Shown: positions 24,089 to 32,842, counted from the first letter of the stretch. The stretch: DNA of 39,504 nucleotides from an uncultured Eubacteriales bacterium (GCA_900317375.1 ONGJ01000056.1:1-39504); one strand, 5' to 3'. Notes: a model not told the origin generated them from the sequence alone. Numbers and translations are program-made.

Positions 24089-25176
24089 TCAGATAGCGTT
24101 CTTTTTGACGTAGTCGGGGTCGTGGGCGTACTTCATAGCCATCTCGCGGGTGATCTGGCCGCCGCGGACGAGGCGGACAAGGGCCTGGTCCATGGTCTGG
24201 CCGCCGATGGCGGCGCTGGTGGCGACGGCGTTGGCGATCTGCGGGGTGTTGCCCGCGCGGATCAGGTTGCGGATGGCGTCGGTGACGACCATGAACTCAA
24301 CAGCCAGAGCACGTCCGCCGCCCTTCTTGGGGACAAGCTGCTGGGTCAGGACGGCCTGAAGGCACATGGAAAGCTGCAGGCGGATCTGGGTCTGCATGCC
24401 CTCGGGGAAGACCTGGACAATACGGTCGACCGAGTCGGAGGCGCTGCCGGTATGCAGGGTGCCGAAGACAAGGTGGCCGGTCTCGGCCGCGGTGATGGCG
24501 GTCTCGATGGTGTCCTTGTCACGCATCTCACCGATGAGGATGACGTTCGGGTCTTCACGCAGGCTGGCGCGGAGGCCTTCGGAGAAGCTGACGGTGTCCT
24601 TGCCGATCTCGCGCTGGTTGATGGCGCATAGATCGGGCGTGTACAGGTACTCAACCGGGTCCTCGAGGGTGACGATATGGTCACGGCGGTGGTGGTTGAT
24701 ATAATCCAACATGGCGGCCAGGGTCGTCGATTTACCGGAACCGGTCTCGCCGGTGACAAGGATGATGCCCTTGTGCATACCGGTCAGATCCATGGCTGCC
24801 GGGGGCAGGCCGAGGTTCTCGAGTTTGGGGATCTCTTCCCGCAGGAGACGCAGCGCCAGAGAGGGCGTGCCCTGGGAACGGAACAAATGGACACGGCAGC
24901 GGTTGCCGCCCCAGGAACCGGCGGCGTCGACCTCGCCGATTTTGGCCATTTTCTCATACTGGTCGCCGGCGAGGAACCTGGCCATGTCCTCGCAGTCCTG
25001 CTTGGTAAGCGGGGTATCGGACATGTCCTGAAGCTGGCCGTCCTTGCGGTATTTGGGCGGGAGGCCGCAGATCAGGTGAAGGTCTTGCGGTATTTGGGCG
25101 GGAGGCCGCAGATCAGGTGAAGGTCGGAGGCGCCGTCTGCTTTGCATTTGGCAACGAGAGCATCAATGTCTACCAT
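24089..25176 (-). pseudogene. pilT: PilT-type retraction ATPase, frameshifted by a 41-bp tandem duplication
   Basis: The body encodes a complete PilT-like AAA motor: Walker A GETGSGKST, Asp box TLEDPVEY, Walker B DPNVILIGEMRD, His box GHLVFGTLHTGSA, and a C-terminal helical domain. The proper start is the ATG at 25176 (GGAG eight bases upstream), giving MVDIDALVAKCKADGAS and then DLHLICGLPPKYRK. A 41-bp segment is then repeated exactly (25043-25083 and 25084-25124). 41 is not a multiple of three, so reading runs into TGA after 34 codons. With one copy the gene would encode 348 residues. A fallback ATG at 25147 in the shifted frame reads into the correct frame but has no ribosome site. PilT disassembles pili and powers twitching; loss would give non-retracting pili. 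Confidence 0.85.
25043..25124. repeat. Exact 41-bp tandem duplication inside pilT
   Basis: Copy one is 25043-25083 and copy two is 25084-25124, with no mismatch. It shifts the pilT frame by two bases. Such a repeat can be gained or lost by slippage or recombination, or can be an assembly artefact. Confidence 0.95.
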
Positions 25177-25204
25177 AGTTAGGACTCCTTGGGTTAATAT
25201 GCCC

Positions 25205-25386
25205 GTTCGGGGGTTTACTGCATTGCGCGAACGGGAAGATCGTACCTCGCACGAAGGTTTCCGAGTCGCGCTTGGCTCCTCACAAGCTTCGGATCATTCG
25301 CTTCCCTCAAGCGTGAGGAAAGCTCACTCCCTACGCTGCTCGTCGCTTCCGATGAAAACCCACTGCGTTGGGCTTTCCATCGGGTT
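25205..25386. repeat. Extragenic repeat region in the pilT-pilB spacer
   Basis: Three hairpins follow one another. CCCGTTCG/CGAACGGG encloses the 18-mer GGTTTACTGCATTGCGCG (25212-25229), which recurs exactly at 32922-32939. GCTTCCCTCA pairs with TGAGGAAAGC. CCGATGAAAA plus CCCA (25349-25362) pairs with TGGG plus the complementary arm (25369-25383). The last one corresponds to the hairpin in the pilC-pilT spacer, with the same TACGCTGCTC left flank and the same bulged C but a different stem sequence. Confidence 0.65.
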
Positions 25387-25398
25387 AAAAAAGCGGAA

Positions 25399-27105
25399 TC
25401 AGTCGTCGTCGTTGACCACGCGGAGGATTTCGCCGGCGGTGGTGACGCCCTGGCGGGCGAGGTTGATGGCGCTTTCGCGGAGAGAGACAAAGCCGCTTTC
25501 GGGTTTGTGCAGCTCGTCCTCGATGGCGGCACGGGGCGCGCCGTCCGCGATCAGGCGGCGGAGTTTGGAGTTCAGGGTCATGACCTCGACCACGGCGGTA
25601 CGGCCGCGGAAGCCGGTGTTGAAGCAGTTGGGGCAGCCTTTGCCGCGGTACAGCGTCAGGCCGACCTCATCCGGGATGTCGAGATCCCGGAGCTCTTCCT
25701 CGGTGGCGGTGTAGGCCTGCTTGCAGTTGGGGCAGATCTTGCGCAGAAGGCGCTGGGACACCATGCCGCGCATGGCGCTGGCAACCAGATAGGGCTCGAC
25801 CCCGATGTCCTCGAGACGCTCGATGGTGCCGACCGCGTCGTTGGTATGGATGGTGGAGAGCACCACGTGGCCGGTGATGGCGGCGCGCATGGCGATGTCA
25901 GCGGTCTCGCCGTCACGGATCTCGCCGACGGCGATGATGTCCGGGTCCTGACGCAGGATGGAACGCAAGCCGCTGGCGAAGGTCAGGCCGACCTTTTCAT
26001 TGATCTGGACCTGGTTGACGCCCTCGATGTTATACTCGACAGGGTCCTCCAGCGTGACGAGGTTAACGTCGCGGGTGTTGATCTCGTGGATCATGCTGTA
26101 CATGGTGGTGGTCTTACCGCTTCCGGTAGGGCCGACGACCAGAATAACGCCGTTACGGTATTTCAGCAGGTTCTTGATGGCGGCGAGGCCCTCGTCGGTG
26201 AGGCCGATGGCTTCGAGGGCGATGCGGCCGCCGGACTTGTCCAGCAGACGGGCGACGATCTTTTCGCCGTAGACCGTGGGCAGGGTCGAAATACGCAGGT
26301 CGATGTTCTTGTCCTTGACTCGGACATTGAAGCGGCCGTCCTGCGGGACGCGGCGCTCGGCAATGTTCAGGCCGGCCATGATCTTGATACGGGACAGAAC
26401 CGAGTTCTGTAGGTCACGCGGGACGGTCAGAATGTCCTGCATGATGCCGTCGATGCGCATGCGAACCAGAAGCTCGGTCTCATGCGGCTCGAGGTGAATA
26501 TCACTGGCGCGCTCGAGAACGGCGCGCTCGATAATGCTGTTGACCAAGCGGATGGTGGGCGCGCTCGAAACGCTGTCGTCACCCAGCTGGTTCGAGGTGA
26601 AGGCGGTATCCGCCTCGGGAGCCATCTCGGCGGCACCCGCCTCGCGGCGCATCTCTTCAATGGCGCGGGCGGCACCCTCGTTGCCGTAGAGGATCTGGAT
26701 ACTGTGCTCGATGGCGTCCTTTGTCGCGAGGACCGGGACCACCTTGCGGCGGACGGCCTTGCGGACCTCTTCAATGGCATAGAAGTTCAGCGGGTCGCTC
26801 ATCGCGAGATACAGCTCGTCCTTGACCACGCGGATCGGGACGACCGTATACTGCTTGGCGATGTTCTTCGGAACGACCTGGGCAAGCTCGGTGGGAATAT
26901 TGATTTTTGTAAGATCGACGAACTCGATGCCGAGCTGCATCTGCAGGGCTTCAATCAGCTGCTGCTCGGTGATGATGCCGTTGGAGATGAGCACCTCGCC
27001 GAGACGGCCTTTCTGTTCCTTCTGCAGTGCGAGGCCTTTTTCAAGTTCTTCCTGAGTGATGGTCCCTGCCGCAATCAGCAGGTCACCCAGACGCATATAT
27101 GCCAC
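25399..27105 (-). CDS. pilB: Type IV pilus assembly ATPase PilB (GspE family)
   Basis: The 568-residue protein has an N-terminal MshEN-type domain (about 1-150, with LGDLLIAAGTITQEEL and LGEVLISNGIITEQQL half-repeats) and a linker. The GspE motor domain follows: SDIHLEPHE (about 201-209), Walker A GPTGSGKT (325-332), Asp box TLEDPVEY, Walker B DPDIIAVGEIRD (387-398) and His box GHVVLSTIHTNDA. A zinc site is formed by C458, C461, C491 and C494. It drives pilin polymerisation through PilC. MshEN domains of this type can bind c-di-GMP, and the LGxxL pattern hints at that, but this is not proven. The start is GTG at 27105 with AGGAGG seven bases upstream. First gene of the pilus cluster. Confidence 0.95.
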   Translation of the reverse strand: MAYMRLGDLLIAAGTITQEELEKGLALQKEQKGRLGEVLISNGIITEQQLIEALQMQLGIEFVDLTKINIPTELAQVVPKNIAKQYTVVPIRVVKDELYLAMSDPLNFYAIEEVRKAVRRKVVPVLATKDAIEHSIQILYGNEGAARAIEEMRREAGAAEMAPEADTAFTSNQLGDDSVSSAPTIRLVNSIIERAVLERASDIHLEPHETELLVRMRIDGIMQDILTVPRDLQNSVLSRIKIMAGLNIAERRVPQDGRFNVRVKDKNIDLRISTLPTVYGEKIVARLLDKSGGRIALEAIGLTDEGLAAIKNLLKYRNGVILVVGPTGSGKTTTMYSMIHEINTRDVNLVTLEDPVEYNIEGVNQVQINEKVGLTFASGLRSILRQDPDIIAVGEIRDGETADIAMRAAITGHVVLSTIHTNDAVGTIERLEDIGVEPYLVASAMRGMVSQRLLRKICPNCKQAYTATEEELRDLDIPDEVGLTLYRGKGCPNCFNTGFRGRTAVVEVMTLNSKLRRLIADGAPRAAIEDELHKPESGFVSLRESAINLARQGVTTAGEILRVVNDDD

Positions 27106-27164
27106 CTGTCTGCCTCCTGTACGTTCCGATAGAAATAAGAATCCCTATAAGATTTCAATTAATT

Positions 27165-27193
27165 ATAATAAACCAACCCGATCATTTTTTCAA
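27165..27193 (-). promoter_or_regulatory. Promoter of the pilus operon
   Basis: On the minus strand: -35 TTGAAA (27188-27193), 17-base spacer, -10 TATTAT (27165-27170); an overlapping TATAAT three bases on gives an alternative with a 20-base spacer. It is about 60 bases upstream of the pilB GTG and just after the infB terminator. Confidence 0.65.
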
Positions 27194-27213
27194 TAGCTGC
27201 TGACCTCAATTTA

Positions 27214-27278
27214 TAAAAAAAGCCCGCACAGCGGGCTTAATTTTTCCTTAAGAGACGTGACAAAATGTCACGTCTCTT
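27214..27278 (-). terminator. Tandem hairpins ending the infB operon
   Basis: Reading on minus, a perfect 13-bp inverted repeat with a 3-base loop (arms 27266-27278 and 27250-27262, AAGAGACGTGACA) comes first. It is followed by AAGCCCGC/GCGGGCTT (27231-27238 with 27220-27227) and a T7 run (27214-27220). The second is a textbook intrinsic terminator; the first may be a processing or backup structure. Confidence 0.9.
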
Positions 27279-27302
27279 GTATTGTATGTATTTTTGTATG
27301 GC

Positions 27303-29688
27303 TCAGATCTGCTCCATGACGAAGCACTCGATGACGTCGCCGACTTTGACGTCGTTGAACTTCTCGATCTGCATGCCGCATTCATAGCCCTGAGCGACCT
27401 CGCGGACGTCGTCCTTGAAGCGGCGCAGGGAGGCAAGCTCACCCTCGTGGATGACGATGTTGTCGCGCAGGACGCGTACCTCGCAGCCGCGCTGGATCTT
27501 GCCGTCGGTGCAGTAGCAGCCGCAGACGGTGCCGACCTTGGAGACCTTGTAGGTCTCGCGGACCTCGGCATGGCCGATGATGACCTCGCGGAACTTCGGC
27601 GCCAGCATGCCCTTCATGGCATCCTGGATCTCGTTGATGCAGTCATAGATGACGCGGTAGAGGCGGATGTCCACATTGCTGCGGGCGGCCGAGTCGCGGG
27701 CGGCGTTGTCCGGACGGACGTTGAAGCCGATGATGATGGCATCCGAGGTGGCGGCCAGCATGACATCGCTTTCGCTGATGGCGCCGACGGCGCTGTGGAT
27801 GACCTTGACACGCACCTCGTCGTTCGAGATCTTTTCGAGGGAGCTCTTGACCGCCTCGGCCGATGAGGTTCAGGGTCTTCATCTCGCCGGCCTGAATCTG
27901 GCTGAACAGATCCTCGAGGGAAACCTTCTTGGCGGGACCGGCATCGGTGGCCTGCTGGCGGCGCTCTTCAGCCAGCTCGCGGGCCATGCGCTCGTCCTTG
28001 ACGGCGTTGAAGGTATCGCCGGCGCTGGGGACCTCGGACATACCGGAGATCTCGACCGGGGTCGAGGGGCCGGCCTCGGTGACGCGGCGGCCCTTGTCGT
28101 CGGTCATGGTGCGGACACGGCCCACCGAGCTGCCGGCGATGATGATGTCGCCGGTTTTCAGGGTACCGTTCTGGACCAGGACCGTCATGATCGGACCACG
28201 GCCCTTGTCGAGGCGGGCCTCGATGACGGTGCCGCTGGCGGCACGGTTCGGGTTGGCCTTGAGCTCCTGCACCTCGGCCAGAATGACCAGGTTCTCGAGC
28301 AGGTTGTCGATGCCCATGCCAGTCTTGGCGGAGATCGGGCAGACGATCGTGTCGCCGCCCCACTCCTCACTGACCAGATCGTACTCGGTCAGCTGCTGCT
28401 TGATGCGGTCGGGGTTGGCGCCGACGGTGTCCATCTTGTTGATGGCCACGACGACGGGTACGCCGGCGGCCTTGGCATGGTTGATGCTTTCCACTGTCTG
28501 GGGCATGATGCCGTCATCGGCGGCGACCACCAGGATGGCAATATCCGTCACCATGGCGCCGCGGGCGCGCATGGAGGTAAAGGCCTCGTGGCCCGGGGTG
28601 TCGAGGAAGGTGATGGGGCTGCCGTTGATCTCGACGGTATAGGCGCCGATGTGCTGGGTGATGCCGCCCGCCTCGCCGGAGACGACGTTGGCATGGCGGA
28701 TATAGTCGAGCAGCGAGGTTTTGCCGTGGTCGACGTGGCCCATGACAACCACGACCGGGGCACGGGGCTGAAGGTCCTCATCCTTATCCGGGGATGCGTC
28801 AATGAGACGCTCTTCGACGGTGACGATGACTTCCTTCTCGACCTCGCAGCCGAGCTCCATCGCGACCAGGGCCGCGGTGTCATAGTCGATGATATCCGAG
28901 ACGGAGGCGAAAACGCCCATCTTGATAAGCTGCTTGATGACCTCGGAAGCCGTCTTCTTCATGCGCGAGGCCAGCTCGCCGACGGAGATCTGGTCGGGAA
29001 TCTCAACCTTCAGCGGCTTCTTTTTGGCGATCTCGCGCTGCAGGCGGTTCATCTTGTCCCGCTCTTCCTGGCGGCGCTTGCCGGAGGACTGCTGCTGGGC
29101 CTGCTGGCGCTGTTTGGACTTGGAGTTGATCTTCTCCTTGTTGCTGCCGCCGCCCTGACCGCCGCGAAGCTTGTTGGCGTTGGTGCGGCTGCCGGCCATG
29201 TCCTCGAACTTCTCATTGTACTTCTCAATGTTGACTGCCGGACCGCCGCGCGTATCGACCACGCGCTTTTCCGCGACCTGGCGCGGAACGTGAGGCTTCT
29301 TCTCCTCCTTCTTTTTCACCGAGCCGGTCTGGCCCTGTGCGGGAGCGGGCTTCGCCTGGCCGCCCTTCTTCTCGGGGGCGGCCGCGGCAGGCTTCGCCGT
29401 GCCGGCTACATCCGCTGCGGCAGGCGCCTGCTCTTCGGCCTTCGGCTCTTCGGCGGCAGGTTCGGGCTTCTTCTCCACAGGCGGTGCCACCTTGAAGATA
29501 TCCTCCAGACTCTCGACCTGGTTGTGCTGGGTCATGTATTCGAAGATGACATCCAGCTCCGGGTTCTCGAGAACCTGCATATGATTCTTCGGAGGCGTCA
29601 TGTAATCGGTCAGGATCTGCGTGATCACCTTGGAGGTGGTACCAAAATCCTTCGCGACCTCATGAACCCGGTATTTCAACATAGCCAT
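27303..29688 (-). pseudogene. infB: Translation initiation factor IF-2 gene, frameshifted by a 23-bp gap
   Basis: All parts of IF-2 are present: two IF2_N domains ([16 protein letters not shown] near the start and [11 protein letters not shown]-like text near 240), a charged Ala/Lys/Gln linker, and the G domain ([25 protein letters not shown]). Domain II and, in another frame, domains III and IV ([19 protein letters not shown] ... [13 protein letters not shown]) complete it. After MKTLNLI (residue 609, about 27862) the conserved VKADVQGS is missing and the frame changes to [11 protein letters not shown]. The gap equals 23 bases relative to the family. The repaired protein would be 802 residues. 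IF-2 is normally essential and single-copy, so sequence error must be considered. Start ATG 29688 has AGGAG seven bases upstream. Last gene of the operon in view. Confidence 0.85.
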
Positions 29689-29719
29689 ACAATCTCTCCT
29701 ATTACTAAAACACTATTGA

Positions 29720-30028
29720 TTAACTATCCTTTAATTTACCTAAAAACATTTTGGCGAAGCCGGGGTCGCAGACGGCGAACATCGCGCCGCCGTTGACGCC
29801 CAGGGCCCGGCAGAGCGCATCCTTGTTCTCATCCAGGCGGATCAGGGGGGCGTGCGACGCATCGGCGAAGCCCTGTGCGCGCTTCAGCGCATTGTCCGAG
29901 GCGTCGGCCGCGACCAGGATCAGCTTTGCCGTATGCTTCCGGACCGCCTGGCGGACGCCGTCCTCGCCGGCGCTCAGCTTCCCTGCCCGGCGCATGAGGC
30001 CCAGCGTTTTCAGAAGATCAGCCTGCAT
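29720..30028 (-). CDS. ylxQ: Ribosomal protein L7Ae-family RNA-binding protein YlxQ
   Basis: This 102-residue protein has the L7Ae/YlxQ pattern: LLKTLGLMRRAGKLSAGEDGV, a KLILVAADASDN strand-helix and GFA/ALG-type K-turn-binding text near the end. L7Ae-like proteins bind kink-turn RNAs. In Firmicutes, ylxQ always sits between ylxR and infB, as here. I chose the ATG at 30028, which overlaps the ylxR stop by 11 bases, because the domain starts there; the longer start at 30040 adds only four residues. Confidence 0.88.
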   Translation of the reverse strand: MQADLLKTLGLMRRAGKLSAGEDGVRQAVRKHTAKLILVAADASDNALKRAQGFADASHAPLIRLDENKDALCRALGVNGGAMFAVCDPGFAKMFLGKLKDS

Positions 30029-30299
30029 CGCCGCTCTCAATCTCGCTCTCGAGCCGCAGGAAGACTTCTTCAGGCACCTCGGTGCCGAAGGCGCGGCTGA
30101 GCGCGCGTGACTTGATGGCCCTGTGCAGGCAGGCCGCGCTGCGGCAGAGGTAGGCCCCGCGGCCGTTTGATTTGCCGGTCAGGTCCAGGCTGACCTCGCC
30201 CTCGGGTGAGCGCACGACGCGGACCAGCTCCCTCTTGGGCTTATGCTCGCGGCAGCCGAGGCACTGCCGCATGGGGATCTTCTTCTGCGCGACAGCCAT
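30018..30299 (-). CDS. ylxR: YlxR-family RNA-binding protein (RnpM)
   Basis: This 93-residue protein has the family signature PMRQCLGCREHKPKRELVRVVR and GRGAYLCRSxxC, with four cysteines in two pairs. YlxR proteins bind RNA; in Bacillus the homologue has been reported to interact with RNase P (RnpM). It lies three bases after nusA and overlaps ylxQ, in the usual order. Confidence 0.9.
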   Translation of the reverse strand: MAVAQKKIPMRQCLGCREHKPKRELVRVVRSPEGEVSLDLTGKSNGRGAYLCRSAACLHRAIKSRALSRAFGTEVPEEVFLRLESEIESGDAG

Positions 30300-30302
30300 G
30301 GC

Positions 30303-31355
30303 TTAAGCCTGCGACTCGGGCTTGATGTCGATCTTATAGCCGGTCAGCTTGGCAGCCAGACGGGCATTCTGCCCTTCCTTGCCGATGGCAAGGGAGAGCT
30401 GGGAATCGGGCACAACGACCGTGCAGCCCTTGCCGTCCTCGAGCATGGTCACGCTGACCACCTCGGAGGGGCTGAGCGCCGCGGCGATGTACTCTTCGGG
30501 AACCTCGCTGTAGTTGACGATGTCGATCTTTTCGCCGCCCAGCTCGCTGACGATCTCGGCCACGCGAGAGCCCTTCGGGCCGACGCAGGAGCCGATGGCG
30601 TCCACGTTGGGGTCGTTGGACCAGACCGCCATCTTGGTACGGCTGCCGGCCTCGCGGGCGATGGAACGGATCTCGACCGTGCCGTCATAGATCTCAGGTA
30701 CCTCGAGCTCGAACAGGCGCTTGACCAGGCCCGGATGCGTCCGGCTGATCATGACCTGGGGACCGCGGGTGGCGTTCTTCACCTCGACCACATAGACCTT
30801 GATGCGGTCGCCCTCCTGCAGCTCCTCACCGCGGACGCGCTCGTTCAGGGGCAGCATGGCCTCGGTAAACTCGCTGTTGGAGGAGATGCGGATCGAGACC
30901 GCACCGTTGCGCGGTTCGACATGGGTGACGACGCCGGTGAGGATCTCGTGCTCCTTGGAGGTGAACTCTTCATAGATCAGGCCGCGTTCGGCCTCGCGGA
31001 TGCCCTGAATAATGACCTGCTTGGCAGCCTGCGCCGCGATGCGGCCGAACTTTTTGGTCTCGACCGGGATGGCAACGGTTTCGCCCAGCCTGGCCCGGCG
31101 GGAAATCTTCTTCGCGCTTTCAAGATCGATCTCGTGATAGGGGTCGGTGACCTCTTCGACGACGAGCTTGTTGACCTGCATCTCGATGCGCTTTTTATCT
31201 TCATCCAGGATGACCTCGACGTTGTCCTCGTTCTCGGGGTTGTCGCGGCGGAACGCGGCGAGCATCGCCTGGCGGATCTTATCATACATATAGTCGCGGG
31301 GAATGCCTTTTTCCTTTTCAATGTCTTCGATGGCTGCGAAAAATTCTGCATTCAT
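30303..31355 (-). CDS. nusA: Transcription termination/antitermination factor NusA
   Basis: The 350-residue protein has the N-terminal RNA-polymerase-binding domain (1-125), an S1 domain (about 135-200, [17 protein letters not shown]), KH1 with [15 protein letters not shown] and KH2 with [22 protein letters not shown]. It ends directly after KH2 without the acidic repeats of gamma-proteobacterial NusA, which is normal for Gram-positive bacteria. NusA binds RNA polymerase and RNA hairpins and promotes pausing and intrinsic termination. It follows rimP by 38 bases and precedes ylxR. A terminator in the operon leader suggests that NusA controls its own synthesis. Confidence 0.96.
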   Translation of the reverse strand: MNAEFFAAIEDIEKEKGIPRDYMYDKIRQAMLAAFRRDNPENEDNVEVILDEDKKRIEMQVNKLVVEEVTDPYHEIDLESAKKISRRARLGETVAIPVETKKFGRIAAQAAKQVIIQGIREAERGLIYEEFTSKEHEILTGVVTHVEPRNGAVSIRISSNSEFTEAMLPLNERVRGEELQEGDRIKVYVVEVKNATRGPQVMISRTHPGLVKRLFELEVPEIYDGTVEIRSIAREAGSRTKMAVWSNDPNVDAIGSCVGPKGSRVAEIVSELGGEKIDIVNYSEVPEEYIAAALSPSEVVSVTMLEDGKGCTVVVPDSQLSLAIGKEGQNARLAAKLTGYKIDIKPESQA

Positions 31356-31393
31356 GTCTGGTTAACTCCGTTTCTGATTCTGTCTCTGAGGAA

Positions 31394-31858
31394 TTATCCT
31401 CCGATGCTGACCGCCAGGCGAACCTGCGCGATCTGGTTTTTCTCAAAGCGCCGGGTCGATTTGTCCGGAAGGAGGATGCTGACCGCGCCGCTGTCATAGC
31501 CCGCCAGGGTGCCGACAAAGCGCTTGCTGCCATCCTGCGGCTGGTAGAGCCTGACCTCGACATCATGGCCCATGAACTCGTCAAAGTCGCGCCCGCGCTT
31601 GAGCTCGCGGTCCGCGCCGGCAGAGCCGACCTCGAACACATAGCTGTCGGGGATGGGGTCTTCCCTGTCGAGGATCGGGTCCAGCGCCCGGCTGATAGCC
31701 TCGCAGTCGTCAATGGAGACGCCGCCGTCCTTATCGACAAAAACGCGCAGATACCAGGTCCCGGCCTCGCGCACATATTCGACATCCCACAGGCGGCAGC
31801 CGGCGGCCTCGACCGCGGGGGCAGCCAGTTCGGCGATTCTGTCAGTCAGTTTGCTCAA
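31394..31858 (-). CDS. rimP: Ribosome maturation factor RimP
   Basis: This 154-residue protein has the RimP two-domain layout: LWDVEYVREAGTWYLRVFVDKDGGVSIDDCEAISR in the N-terminal domain (positions about 24-60), DSYVFEVGSAGADRELKRGRDF at the domain boundary and an SH3-like C-terminal barrel. It assists 30S subunit maturation. I chose the TTG at 31858: GGAGGG lies seven bases upstream and the product starts SKLTDRIAELAAP, as in homologues. The longer reading from 31921 would run through the leader hairpin and is unlikely. First gene of the nusA-infB operon. Confidence 0.92.
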   Translation of the reverse strand: MSKLTDRIAELAAPAVEAAGCRLWDVEYVREAGTWYLRVFVDKDGGVSIDDCEAISRALDPILDREDPIPDSYVFEVGSAGADRELKRGRDFDEFMGHDVEVRLYQPQDGSKRFVGTLAGYDSGAVSILLPDKSTRRFEKNQIAQVRLAVSIGG

Positions 31859-31881
31859 AATGCTTCCCTCCGAAATCTCAC

Positions 31882-31909
31882 AAAAAAGAGTGGGCAGCGA
31901 CCCACTCTT
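31882..31909 (-). terminator. Intrinsic terminator (attenuator) in the rimP-nusA-infB leader
   Basis: On the minus strand AAGAGTGGG (31901-31909) pairs perfectly with CCCACTCTT (31886-31894), followed by six T residues (31882-31887). It lies downstream of the operon promoter and only about 25 bases before the rimP start, so it should stop many transcripts in the leader. I recall that the Bacillus nusA operon is autoregulated by NusA-dependent termination in its leader, which fits this arrangement. Confidence 0.78.
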
Positions 31910-31945
31910 CAAACCTAACACAGTAAATTCCTTAAACCATAGAGG

Positions 31946-31973
31946 ATTATATCACGTTTTTTACAATATGCAA
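31946..31973 (-). promoter_or_regulatory. Promoter of the rimP-nusA-ylxRQ-infB operon
   Basis: On the minus strand: perfect -10 TATAAT (31946-31951) with an upstream TG (extended -10), 16-base spacer, -35 TTGCAT (31968-31973). It sits directly after the vanY stop and before the leader terminator. Confidence 0.7.
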
Positions 31974-31981
31974 GAGTTTTT

Positions 31982-32800
31982 TTAATATTTGAAATCGGGC
32001 ATATAGTGCTTGTAGAACTCCTCATAGCAGATGCCGTGTTCCATGATATATTTGGCCGCCTCGACACCCACATAGCGGTAGTGCCAGGGCTCGTCCCAGC
32101 CGGTCAGGAGCAGCTTGCGCGTCGGATAGCGCTTGATGAAGCCATAGTCGGCACAGTGCTCATCCAGCCAGGCAAAGAAATCCTGATCCATGTATTCGTA
32201 AATCAGACTCTTGTACTGACGGTCCATGATATCCACGGCGAGGCCGAGCTGGTGCTCGCTGCTGCCGGGGTACATGACATACTTTTTCGCCTCTTCGGCG
32301 GCTTTCTGATAGTTCGGGTCCAGATAGTCGGTCACCTGATACTTGTCCCAGGCAATGCTGCTCGACTTGGCGTTGTACATCTGGGTCTGGTAGGAATAGG
32401 TCCGGTAACCCGCCGCGATATAAACCGTAAAGCCGGCGTCCTCGGCCGCGTGAATCATTGCGTTCAGGTACGGCAGAGCATCGACGTCGAACATCATATA
32501 CTTGGTGCCGTCAATGACGCCGCAGGTCGGCTCGAAGGAGGACGGCAGAAGATTTTCGGTGTCGTCGTTGACCATACGGTACTGGCCCTGGGTAATGTCG
32601 ATATCCGGCCAGCCTTCGTCAACCTCAGGGGTCGGGGTGGCATTGGGGTCAACGGTGGAATAGGTATCGGTGTTGATCAGGGCGCCGTCGGCGCCGCCGA
32701 AGATGATTTCGGTTCCGCTCTGGACACGCGAGATGACGATGCCGGCCAGTACCATCGAGAGGACCGCCATACAGAGCAGCCATGTAATTTTCTGTTTCAT
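31982..32800 (-). CDS. D-alanyl-D-alanine carboxypeptidase, VanY/M15B family
   Basis: The 272-residue protein has an N-terminal membrane anchor or signal peptide (about 5-24), a 65-residue linker, and an M15B peptidase domain. The zinc and catalytic residues are visible: H183 and D190 in SSEHQLGLAVDI, E237 and H240 in WDEPWHYRYVG, with SYRTYxxQ-like GYRTYSYQTQMY before them. It trims the terminal D-alanine from peptidoglycan precursors or stem peptides outside the membrane. No van resistance genes are nearby, so it is most likely a housekeeping wall enzyme. Its AAAGGAG ribosome site is unusually far (14 bases) from the ATG. It has its own promoter. Confidence 0.9.
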   Translation of the reverse strand: MKQKITWLLCMAVLSMVLAGIVISRVQSGTEIIFGGADGALINTDTYSTVDPNATPTPEVDEGWPDIDITQGQYRMVNDDTENLLPSSFEPTCGVIDGTKYMMFDVDALPYLNAMIHAAEDAGFTVYIAAGYRTYSYQTQMYNAKSSSIAWDKYQVTDYLDPNYQKAAEEAKKYVMYPGSSEHQLGLAVDIMDRQYKSLIYEYMDQDFFAWLDEHCADYGFIKRYPTRKLLLTGWDEPWHYRYVGVEAAKYIMEHGICYEEFYKHYMPDFKY

Positions 32801-32842
32801 ACCGGCGCGCAGAACTCCTTTCGCCAGGCATTTCGTGCGGTG

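Noticed and set aside
27667-29796. 709-codon plus-strand frame opposite infB
   Set aside because: It is the antisense of the IF-2 gene, arises from GC-rich codon bias, and has no family motifs or ribosome site.
31982-32800. Part of a vancomycin-resistance cluster
   Set aside because: Only the VanY-type peptidase is present; no vanH, ligase, vanX, vanR or vanS genes are nearby and the neighbours are housekeeping genes.
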